5,291 bases of DNA from Lutispora sp041687175 (GTDB lineage Bacteria; Bacillota; Clostridia; Lutisporales; Lutisporaceae). Below, piece by piece: positions 1 to 5,291 of this stretch. The notes beneath the pieces are model-generated. The model had not been told where the DNA came from and did no database searches. It saw nothing but the letters and a program-made list of their open reading frames with translations. Both the position numbers and the translations under genes were made by a program. Position 1 is the first letter of the stretch; each line of letters starts with the position of its first letter. Location: NCBI RefSeq assembly GCF_041687175.1, contig NZ_JAWLCK010000152.1, positions 1-5,291 on the forward strand. The letters run 5' to 3'.

Positions 1-446
1 AATATATGGTAGCTGTCTACTTTAATCAACTGCAAATGTTTGAGGCAGGTTCTCCTAAACTGTGGGGCCATAGCAATGGATGCATAATTAGTCATAGCCG
101 ACAGCAGTTTAGAAGCATGCTTAATAAGCCTATCAATCTCTCCAACAGTTTTTGTAAACTCCTTTTTTATAAATTCATAATCCTGTTGATTGATAGTAAT
201 TTCACTCATTAGTTTATCTACATATAATCTATAACCTTTATCTGAAGGCACCCTGCCTGCTGAAGTGTGAGGTTGTTCTATATAGCCCATTTCCTCCAAA
301 TCAGCCATCTCGTTTCGAATAGTTGCAGGGCTTATATCTGTTAAGTATTTTTTAGACACTGTTCTTGAGCCAACAGGTTCTGCTGTTTTTATATAGTCTT
401 CAATTATCGCTTGCAAAATAAGCTGTTTTCGATTTCCTAGGGACAT
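1..446 (-). CDS. hrcA: HrcA heat-inducible transcription repressor, 5' part only (cut by window edge)
   Basis: This is the N-terminal part of HrcA, the repressor that binds CIRCE operators and silences the class I heat-shock genes; in the known family its activity depends on the GroEL chaperonin. The frame is open from ATG 446 to the left edge, giving 148 complete codons of a protein usually near 340 residues. The N-terminal winged-helix DNA-binding region is clear: EPVGSRTVSKKY at residues 23-34, SPATIRNEMADLEEMGYIE at 39-57, and GRVPSDKGYRLYVDKL at 64-79, all hallmark HrcA blocks. The start of the effector domain follows (LLSAMTNYASIAMAP). The ATG has a good Shine-Dalgarno sequence (AGGTGGTGAG at 460-451) and a CIRCE element lies 17 bases upstream, so the gene should repress itself. 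Lack of a stop codon reflects only the window boundary; no frameshift is visible. In related genomes grpE, dnaK and dnaJ follow. Confidence 0.97.
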   Translation of the reverse strand, partial: MSLGNRKQLILQAIIEDYIKTAEPVGSRTVSKKYLTDISPATIRNEMADLEEMGYIEQPHTSAGRVPSDKGYRLYVDKLMSEITINQQDYEFIKKEFTKTVGEIDRLIKHASKLLSAMTNYASIAMAPQFRRTCLKHLQLIKVDSYHI

Positions 447-463
447 AGAACTCACCACCTTTG

Positions 464-490
464 TTAGCACTCTACACTATTGAGTGCTAA
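464..490 (-). promoter_or_regulatory. CIRCE operator (HrcA binding site)
   Basis: This is a perfect inverted repeat: TTAGCACTC, nine spacer bases, then GAGTGCTAA. It matches the published CIRCE consensus at all 18 arm positions and in spacer length. It sits between the hrcA promoter and the hrcA Shine-Dalgarno sequence, beginning a few bases after the predicted transcription start. Bound HrcA would therefore block initiation or early elongation, and in the mRNA the same repeat can form a stem-loop in the 5' leader. The direct regulatory target is the hrcA operon to the left. Confidence 0.97.
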
Positions 491-500
491 TTCTGCTTTT

Positions 501-529
501 AAAATATCACTGTAGCTTTTTTTTGTCAA
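501..529 (-). promoter_or_regulatory. Sigma-A promoter of hrcA (heat-shock operon)
   Basis: On the minus strand a consensus -35 box TTGACA (529-524) is followed, after exactly 17 bases, by TATTTT (506-501). The -10 is preceded by TG one base upstream (509-508), making it an extended -10. The predicted start, near 494, is just before the CIRCE element, which is the arrangement typical of HrcA-controlled promoters. It lies entirely in the gap after the hemW stop, so hrcA can be transcribed independently of hemW. Confidence 0.85.
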
Positions 530-553
530 TAGCATTTTGAAAAATTGTTACTG

Positions 554-1678
554 TTACATAAATTCAATAAAAACTCTATTGGACAAGTCTCTTCCTCTAT
601 CTGTGAGACTTATTTTATCACCTTGTTTTTTTACTAGTAAATCATACTCCAGTTTAGTTATGGTATTTTCATATTGCTTTAAAAAATCAATTCTATACTT
701 ATGATTTATTTCAGATACAGAAATACCAGCGTTTAACCTTAAGCCTAGTATTATGGTTTCCCAGAGGTCCTCTTTAAAACTGATATTTTCCTTATCTTTT
801 ATAGGAAGTTTTCCGGTTTTCAGGCACTCTATATATTTATCTAAGTTCTCATAGTTCCAAAATCTCTTATTGTCTAATTTGGAATGACTTCCTGCACCTA
901 CTCCCAGATACTCTTCATTTCTCCAGTAAATTAAATTATGGGCACAAGAAAATCCAGGCTTAGAAAAGTTAGAAATTTCATACTGCACTAATCCATATTT
1001 TTCTAATATGGTTTTCGCTGTCCTATACATTTCTCTATCCAAATCCTCGTCTGGAATCTTTAAGTCTCCTGATTCGATTAACTTATGTATGGGAGTACCT
1101 TCTTCAACAATAAGACTATAGCATGATACATGCTTAATTTCTAAATCACACACATTCTCCAGAGTTTCTATCCACATTTCCATGGTCTGACCTGGCAGTG
1201 AAAACATCAAATCCACATTAATATTATCAAAACCATAACTTCTAAATAGATTAAGGCTTTTTATAAAGTCCTCTCTTTTATGTACTCGTCCAATAGTTTT
1301 CAGTAATTCATCCTGCCATGCCTGTAGACCGATGCTTATTCTGTTTATTCCGATAGCTTTGTACACTTCTATCTTATTTTTGTCTATAGTACCAGGATTG
1401 CATTCTATAGTTATCTCTGCATCCTTTTGAATATTTCTTTCTATAGTTCCTATTATTTTTGCAATGTTTTCAGGATTAATAATGGTGGGGGTACCCCCAC
1501 CAATAAAAACTGTTCTGAATCTATATTCCTGCTTGTTCAAATAGCACTTTAATTCCTTTATCAAAGCTTCTACATAGGGTTTTTCATACATACCTTTGCC
1601 AGCATAAGAATTAAAATCACAATATAGGCACTTTCTTAAACAAAAGGGTATGTGAATGTATAAACCTATATTTTTCAT
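554..1678 (-). CDS. hemW: HemW, radical-SAM heme chaperone (HemN-like family)
   Basis: This is a radical-SAM protein of about 374 residues, a normal length for HemW. The family binds heme and an iron-sulfur cluster and is thought to deliver heme to target proteins; it is often mislabelled as oxygen-independent coproporphyrinogen III oxidase. Numbered from ATG 1678, the cluster motif CLRKCLYCDF holds Cys13, Cys17 and Cys20 (CX3CX2C). The CDF after the third Cys is typical of HemW, whereas true HemN has CGC there. Next come GGGTPT (60-65), ECNPGT (92-97), ISIGLQAWQDELLKTIGRVH (114-133), DLMFSLPGQT (156-165) and a GVGAGSHS block. The C-terminal part fits the HemW winged-helix-like region. The frame can begin at GTG 1687 or at ATG 1684, 1681 or 1678. 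I chose 1678 because AGGTGA (1689-1684), overlapping the lepA stop, serves as the Shine-Dalgarno sequence with 5-base spacing. The gene should be co-transcribed and translationally coupled with lepA. Confidence 0.93.
   Translation of the reverse strand: MKNIGLYIHIPFCLRKCLYCDFNSYAGKGMYEKPYVEALIKELKCYLNKQEYRFRTVFIGGGTPTIINPENIAKIIGTIERNIQKDAEITIECNPGTIDKNKIEVYKAIGINRISIGLQAWQDELLKTIGRVHKREDFIKSLNLFRSYGFDNINVDLMFSLPGQTMEMWIETLENVCDLEIKHVSCYSLIVEEGTPIHKLIESGDLKIPDEDLDREMYRTAKTILEKYGLVQYEISNFSKPGFSCAHNLIYWRNEEYLGVGAGSHSKLDNKRFWNYENLDKYIECLKTGKLPIKDKENISFKEDLWETIILGLRLNAGISVSEINHKYRIDFLKQYENTITKLEYDLLVKKQGDKISLTDRGRDLSNRVFIEFM
1483..1502. repeat. 20-bp perfect GC-rich palindrome inside hemW
   Basis: TGGTGGGGGTACCCCCACCA is an uninterrupted 20-bp palindrome with a GGTACC centre. 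It falls on the hemW codons for the conserved GGGTPT motif (GGT GGG GGT ACC CCC ACC, preceded by the last two bases of an Ile codon). The protein motif explains part of it, but the third positions (GGG, ACC, CCC, ACC) are GC-ending choices in a clearly AT-rich gene. It may be chance codon use on a constrained motif; no function is assigned. Confidence 0.9.
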
Positions 1679-1687
1679 CATCATCAC

Positions 1688-3496
1688 CTAATCATTGAGT
1701 TTCAGAACCGACATAAAAGCTTCCTGAGGCAGCTCAACACTTCCTACTTGTCTCATTCTCTTCTTTCCTTCTTTTTGTTTCTCCAAAAGCTTTTTCTTTC
1801 TTGAAATATCTCCACCGTAGCATTTTGCCAGAACATCTTTCCTCAATGCTTTTACTGTTTCTCTAGCTATTATCTTCTGACCCACAGCTGCTTGTATGGG
1901 AATTTCAAACATTTGTCTTGGTATTACTTCTTTCAGTTTCTCTGCCATAGCCCTTCCTCTGGCATATGCTTTTTCTTTGTGAACTATGAAGGATAAAGCA
2001 TCAACAGTTTCTCCGTTTAACAATATATCAAGTTTTATCAGATCTGATTTTTCATATCCTTTCAACTCATAATCGAAAGAAGCATAACCCTTAGTTCTTG
2101 ATTTTAGAGCATCAAAAAAGTCATAAATTATTTCGTTTAAAGGAAGATCATATTTGATTATAGCCCTGGTTTCTTCCATATACTGCATGTCTCTATATAC
2201 TCCTCTTCTGTTTTGGCATAACTCCATAATAGTGCCTACATATTCAGTAGGAGACATTATGGAAGCCTCAACAATAGGCTCTTCCATATATTCGATTTCC
2301 TGAGGAGAAGGCATATTAGTCGGATTTGACACTTCAATCATTTCTCCATTGGTCTTGACCACATGATAGATAACACTTGGCGCAGTAGTTATAAGATCCA
2401 GGTTGTATTCTCTCTCAAGCCTTTCTTGTATTATCTCCATATGAAGCAAGCCTAGGAATCCGCATCTGAAACCGAATCCTAAAGCTGCAGATGTTTCCGG
2501 TTCGAATAATAAAGCCGCATCATTTAACTGAAGCTTTTCCAAAGCATCCCTCAAATCATTGTAGTCTGCTCCATCAGCAGGATAAATGCCACAGTATACC
2601 ATTGGAGTAACCTTTCTATACCCTGGCAAAGGATTCAAACAGGGTCTATCCGCGTCTGTTATGGTATCTCCTACATGAACATCTCTTACATTTTTTATAC
2701 TTGCAGTTATATAGCCTACCTCACCAGCTAGTAGTTCGCTGCAGGGTGTCATATTAGGACTCAATGTTCCCACTTCTACAACTTCATATTCCGCTCCGTT
2801 TGACATCATCCTTATGGTCATACCTGGCTTAACTTTTCCATCAACAATTCTAACATATGTTATGACCCCTCTATAGCTATCGTACAAAGAATCAAATATC
2901 AACGCTTTTAGAGGTTCATCTTCATCACCTTGAGGGTGAGGTATATAATTTATAATACCTTCCAAAACTTCTTCTATGCCTATACCTTCCTTGGCAGATA
3001 TCAAGGCAGCATTTGCTGAATCAAGACCTATTACATCCTCAATTTCTTTCTTGACCCTTTCAGGATCTGCGCTGGGTAAATCGATTTTATTTATGACAGG
3101 ATATAACTCCAGGTTATTATCTAAAGCAAGATACACATTAGCCAAGGTCTGAGCTTCAATACCCTGAGTAGCGTCAACAATGACAATAGCACCTTCACAA
3201 GCTGCCAGGCTTCTCGATACCTCATAAGTAAAGTCCACATGTCCTGGAGTATCTATCAGGTTAAAAATATATTCTTCTCCGTCCTGAGCTTTATAGTTCA
3301 ATCTCACAGATGTAAGCTTAATAGTTATACCTCTTTCTCTTTCCAAGTCCATATTATCTAGTAATTGTGATTCCATATCTCTTTCGGCAACTACTCCGGT
3401 TTTTTCTATCAATCTATCTGCAAGAGTTGATTTGCCGTGGTCAATATGAGCAATAATACAAAAATTCCTTATGTGTTTTTGCCTATCCCTTGTCAT
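1688..3496 (-). CDS. lepA: LepA / elongation factor 4, ribosome-associated translational GTPase
   Basis: This full-length LepA (EF4) of 602 residues is the usual size for the family. LepA is a near-universal bacterial GTPase related to EF-G that acts on ribosomes; back-translocation and a role in initiation or 30S maturation have both been proposed. The G domain is complete: G1 AHIDHGKST (16-24), the switch/G2 region ERERGITI (53-60), G3 DTPGH (83-87), G4 NKID (137-140) and G5 SAK (168-170). Domain II and the EF-G-like domains follow, and the LepA-specific C-terminal domain is recognisable in CYGGDISRKKKLLEKQKEGK and the VGSVELPQEAFMSVL ending. ATG 3496 is supported by AGGAGG (3510-3505) with 8-base spacing. 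Its TAG stop is directly followed by the hemW start cluster, so the two genes form a tight operon. An extended -10 promoter lies about 55 bases upstream. Confidence 0.99.
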   Translation of the reverse strand: MTRDRQKHIRNFCIIAHIDHGKSTLADRLIEKTGVVAERDMESQLLDNMDLERERGITIKLTSVRLNYKAQDGEEYIFNLIDTPGHVDFTYEVSRSLAACEGAIVIVDATQGIEAQTLANVYLALDNNLELYPVINKIDLPSADPERVKKEIEDVIGLDSANAALISAKEGIGIEEVLEGIINYIPHPQGDEDEPLKALIFDSLYDSYRGVITYVRIVDGKVKPGMTIRMMSNGAEYEVVEVGTLSPNMTPCSELLAGEVGYITASIKNVRDVHVGDTITDADRPCLNPLPGYRKVTPMVYCGIYPADGADYNDLRDALEKLQLNDAALLFEPETSAALGFGFRCGFLGLLHMEIIQERLEREYNLDLITTAPSVIYHVVKTNGEMIEVSNPTNMPSPQEIEYMEEPIVEASIMSPTEYVGTIMELCQNRRGVYRDMQYMEETRAIIKYDLPLNEIIYDFFDALKSRTKGYASFDYELKGYEKSDLIKLDILLNGETVDALSFIVHKEKAYARGRAMAEKLKEVIPRQMFEIPIQAAVGQKIIARETVKALRKDVLAKCYGGDISRKKKLLEKQKEGKKRMRQVGSVELPQEAFMSVLKLND

Positions 3497-3552
3497 TCGG
3501 GGTTCCTCCTTAAATTTTTAGAACTTTATACCGCAATCACAAAATATCTTAA

Positions 3553-3576
3553 ATTATAGCATAAACCATTTTACCA
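3553..3576 (-). promoter_or_regulatory. Candidate sigma-A promoter(s) of lepA-hemW (tandem extended -10)
   Basis: A perfect -10 box TATAAT (3558-3553) is preceded by TGC (3561-3559), making a full extended -10 element. A second extended -10, TGG then TAAAAT (3576-3568), lies 15 bases upstream. Neither has a convincing -35 box; the best hexamer 16 bases before TATAAT is TTTATG, a 3 of 6 match. Extended -10 promoters tolerate a weak -35. Predicted initiation near 3546 gives a leader of about 50 bases before the lepA ATG. This would allow vegetative expression of lepA-hemW independent of spoIIP. Confidence 0.6.
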
Positions 3577-3621
3577 TAAAAGCATATAATATGTAATTGT
3601 AATTATAATAAAAATCATATA

Positions 3622-3661
3622 GGCTCCTGATTTCACCCAATATTTGAATGATTCAAGAGCC
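3622..3661 (-). terminator. Terminator-like hairpin after the small membrane gene
   Basis: In the minus-strand transcript GGCTCTTGA (3661-3653) can pair with TCAGGAGCC (3630-3622), forming a 9-bp stem with one G-U wobble and a 22-base loop. The left arm contains the last two sense codons and the stop of the small gene. The only T-run (TTTTT, 3614-3610) starts seven bases after the stem, so it is not a textbook intrinsic terminator and may be leaky. A competing small hairpin, TTGAAT/ATTCAA (3656-3644), overlaps the left arm and cannot form together with the larger stem. Confidence 0.4.
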
Positions 3662-3970
3662 CAATTTGCTCACTATTGAATTAAACGCTTCCTTTGACCA
3701 TTTAACTATATTGCTTATGGTTTTTGTTATATACTCAATATCAAACTTATAAGTCTCGCCTGCTATGTCGATTCTAACATCTTTTTGATTTTCAATATTG
3801 AGAAACAATGCATGTTTTCCATCTTTCTTTGAAACTAAATCTGAAGTTCTCATATCTGTTACATATATCATGGTAATGAAAAGCACGAAGCACATAAGCA
3901 ATACCCATGCATTCCTTATTCTATTTCTTTTTTGTTGTTTTTTTAATAGCTTTTCTTCTGTTCTATTCAA
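3653..3970 (-). CDS. Small single-pass membrane protein of unknown function (yqxA position)
   Basis: I do not recognise this family. From TTG 3970 the product is 105 residues. It has a very basic cytoplasmic N-terminus (residues 3-19, rich in Lys, Arg and Gln), one hydrophobic span (about 21-37, AWVLLMCFVLFITMIYV), then an extracytoplasmic segment of about 68 residues. That segment has a polar stretch, a possible beta region (HALFLNIE...VRIDIAGE) and an amphipathic C-terminal helix (about 76-103). The positive-inside rule predicts N-in, C-out. TTG is chosen because AGGAG (3983-3979) lies 8 bases before it; the alternative GTG 3979 overlaps the spoIIP stop as GTGA but coincides with the Shine-Dalgarno sequence. 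A longer reading from ATG 4066 would overlap spoIIP by about 90 bases and is unlikely. It starts 5 bases after the spoIIP stop, so co-expression in sporulation is inferred. In Bacillus the small membrane protein gene yqxA sits between spoIIP and lepA; equivalence by position is plausible, homology unproven. Confidence 0.82.
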   Translation of the reverse strand: MNRTEEKLLKKQQKRNRIRNAWVLLMCFVLFITMIYVTDMRTSDLVSKKDGKHALFLNIENQKDVRIDIAGETYKFDIEYITKTISNIVKWSKEAFNSIVSKLGS

Positions 3971-3975
3971 TTTTT

Positions 3976-5178
3976 TCACTCCTGCAATTCTTTCAATACC
4001 TCTCCTAGTACATGACCCATCAGTTCTGCCGAATATTGAGCTTCTTCTATGGTATTGAGCATGCAACCAACTTCAATCAACATGGAATAATTGCTAAAAT
4101 ACTGATTATATTTGGTATTAGGCTTATCTGTTCTCAAATATAGCCCAGGATATAGTTTATCCATCTTTTTCTTTATATATGCTGCAAACTTTTCTAACTC
4201 CCCATGATTTGGGTTCTTTTTTCCTATGACCAGCATAATTTTTGCAGCTTTTTTACCGTTTATAGTGGTGGTGTAATCATTTTTCTTTGCTGTTCTAACA
4301 CTCTCCTCCTTAGCAGTAAAAGCATCTCTGTGAATATCCAATATTACCTTAATTGATGGATATTTGCTTGTTTGTTTTTTTATTGTAACTAATGAATTGG
4401 AGTAGGAATAGGCATAAGAATCCTTATCATGATATGTCTTGTCGTGTATAACCTTGTAGTTGTATTTGTCCTGTAGAACCTTAGCCATTATACTTCCCAC
4501 TGAAACCACATTATATTTTTCCGTTAATGTATGATAATTAGAAGCTGTATTAGGCATATAGCTTTCAGTTGCATGGCTGTGATAGATAAGTATCTGAGGA
4601 TCCTTTTTTGACAAATTTACTTTATCAGGAGATGGTATATTGGCATCATATTCCTCAGTACTATTGCTATTACCATTATTTATTGAATCATTATTTCCTT
4701 TCATTTCTTCTGAAGTGTATTCATCTTCTTCACTAAAGTATATTTCACCCTCAGGCACATCAGAAAAGCTTTTTATATCCGGCAACTCTTTCCTCATAGC
4801 ATCAGACGCTGCCAGCTCTTTTTCATCAATATCCATAAAGCCCGAATATGTCAGCTTTAAAAAATTAAGAGGATCCTTTAGAAACTTTTCAGGCAGCGTT
4901 GCTAATCTATCTGAGAAAAAGTCATCTATTCCTGTTATAGTTATTCCTTTATAATCTTCATAAGCTGCTTTTAAAGTGGGTATTGAATTGTTGATAATGA
5001 ACACAAAAATATTATCTATACTATCCTCATCAAAATCAGCATATACTTCTGAACTGCTTAATACTTCCTTTGTTTCATACATCCCCTTATTAATAGATAA
5101 AACAACCAAGAGAGTAATACATAGGAGCAAACTGATCCAATATAACTTCTTTTTTTTGTATCTCCTTTGTATATTCAA
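3976..5178 (-). CDS. spoIIP: SpoIIP, sporulation peptidoglycan amidase/endopeptidase
   Basis: SpoIIP is a membrane-anchored cell-wall hydrolase. With SpoIID and SpoIIM it thins septal peptidoglycan and drives engulfment of the forespore by the mother cell. From TTG 5178 the product is 400 residues, near the family norm. A short basic N-terminus (QRRYKKKK) precedes one membrane anchor (about 12-29) and an extracellular region. A low-complexity acidic, Asn/Ser-rich linker spans about 150-180. The amidase-type catalytic domain shows HSHATES (His200, His202, Glu205), DIHRDA (His283) and the C-terminal EVGCMLNTIEEA (Glu369, Asn375); conserved His and Glu residues of these blocks coordinate zinc and act in catalysis in the family. 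TTG is preferred because GTGGGGTG (5193-5186) sits 7 bases upstream. The open frame extends to GTG 5250 and ATG 5205, but neither has a Shine-Dalgarno sequence and the extension would run through a probable promoter. Confidence 0.95.
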   Translation of the reverse strand: MNIQRRYKKKKLYWISLLLCITLLVVLSINKGMYETKEVLSSSEVYADFDEDSIDNIFVFIINNSIPTLKAAYEDYKGITITGIDDFFSDRLATLPEKFLKDPLNFLKLTYSGFMDIDEKELAASDAMRKELPDIKSFSDVPEGEIYFSEEDEYTSEEMKGNNDSINNGNSNSTEEYDANIPSPDKVNLSKKDPQILIYHSHATESYMPNTASNYHTLTEKYNVVSVGSIMAKVLQDKYNYKVIHDKTYHDKDSYAYSYSNSLVTIKKQTSKYPSIKVILDIHRDAFTAKEESVRTAKKNDYTTTINGKKAAKIMLVIGKKNPNHGELEKFAAYIKKKMDKLYPGLYLRTDKPNTKYNQYFSNYSMLIEVGCMLNTIEEAQYSAELMGHVLGEVLKELQE

Positions 5179-5235
5179 ATGTCTACACCCCACTTTACAT
5201 TGCATGAAAAAAAAGAAAATAAAATATATATTTAA

Positions 5236-5264
5236 ACTTATATGCCGCACAGATATTTTTATGA
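5236..5264 (-). promoter_or_regulatory. Candidate sigma-E-type sporulation promoter of spoIIP
   Basis: On the minus strand CATATAAGT (5244-5236) resembles the sigma-E -10 consensus CATACAnT. It is preceded, after 13 bases, by TCATAAA (5264-5258), which resembles the -35 (G/T)(A/C)ATATT. Spacing and position fit a start near 5230 and a leader of about 50 bases before TTG 5178. spoIIP is known to be controlled by mother-cell sigma-E in Bacillus. The region is AT-rich, so a chance match is possible. Confidence 0.42.
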
Positions 5265-5291
5265 TAAAAACATTGGAGACAAATTAATTTA

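Noticed and set aside
6..212. Plus-strand 68-residue open frame
   Set aside because: It lies antisense to clear HrcA coding sequence, has no recognisable motif and no supported ribosome site.
530..553. Possible intrinsic terminator after hemW
   Set aside because: Only weak A/T pairing around TTTTTCAAAA is possible, with no GC stem and no suitable U-tract; the later A-run belongs to the hrcA promoter spacer.
3798..4058. Plus-strand 86-residue hydrophobic open frame
   Set aside because: It is antisense to the small membrane gene and the 3' end of spoIIP; its hydrophobicity follows from reading Lys-rich codons backwards as Phe and Leu.
3971..4066. N-terminal extension of the small membrane gene to ATG 4066
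   Set aside because: It would overlap the conserved 3' end of spoIIP by about 90 bases, has no Shine-Dalgarno sequence, and its Arg/Ser/Cys-rich composition looks like an out-of-frame reading of spoIIP.
4596..4876. Repeated GAGGATCCTTT sequence (about 4596 and 4869) in spoIIP
   Set aside because: Two short matches in unrelated codons with no shared flanks; consistent with chance.
4640..5287. Plus-strand open frames at 4640-4954 and 4976-5287
   Set aside because: Both are antisense to spoIIP and its leader, are Ser/Phe/Leu-rich as expected for such shadows, and lack family motifs.
1..5291. CRISPR array, insertion sequence, tRNA/rRNA, phage or defence system
   Set aside because: No regularly spaced repeats, transposase or integrase motifs, structured RNA gene or defence-type domains were seen on either strand; the window is accounted for by a conserved core gene cluster.

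Overview
The window looks like chromosomal DNA from an AT-rich, endospore-forming member of the Firmicutes, most likely Clostridia. The evidence is the gene content (SpoIIP, LepA, HemW, HrcA), the codon preference (TTA, AGA, ATA), strong Gram-positive Shine-Dalgarno sequences and a perfect CIRCE heat-shock operator. Every gene I can support is on the minus strand, so transcription runs from the right end (5291) to the left end (1). The order spoIIP - small membrane protein - lepA - hemW - hrcA matches the well-known Firmicutes neighbourhood gpr-spoIIP-yqxA-lepA-hemW-hrcA-grpE-dnaK-dnaJ. gpr would lie just right of the window, and the rest of hrcA plus grpE/dnaK/dnaJ just left of it.

Layout in transcription order. 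(1) 5291-5179: leader with a possible sporulation sigma-E-type promoter. (2) 5178-3976: SpoIIP, the sporulation peptidoglycan amidase/endopeptidase, probably starting at a TTG. (3) 3970-3653: a 105-residue single-pass membrane protein of unknown function, translationally linked to spoIIP and in the position held by yqxA in Bacillus. (4) 3652-3497: a 156-base gap with a terminator-like hairpin and then an extended -10 promoter, a seam between the sporulation unit and the housekeeping genes. (5) 3496-1688: LepA/EF4 translational GTPase. (6) 1678-554: HemW, a radical-SAM heme chaperone, its start almost touching the lepA stop. (7) 553-447: a gap with a near-ideal sigma-A promoter and the CIRCE operator. 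(8) 446 to the left edge: the first 148 codons of HrcA, cut by the window end.

Three regulatory units are therefore stacked head to tail: a sporulation pair (spoIIP plus the small gene), a vegetative pair (lepA-hemW), and the start of the autoregulated heat-shock operon. I do not see a new biological system here. The parts that merit a second look are the unnamed membrane protein in the yqxA slot, the placement of the spoIIP start and promoter, a 20-bp perfect palindrome inside hemW, and the exact CIRCE/promoter arrangement.
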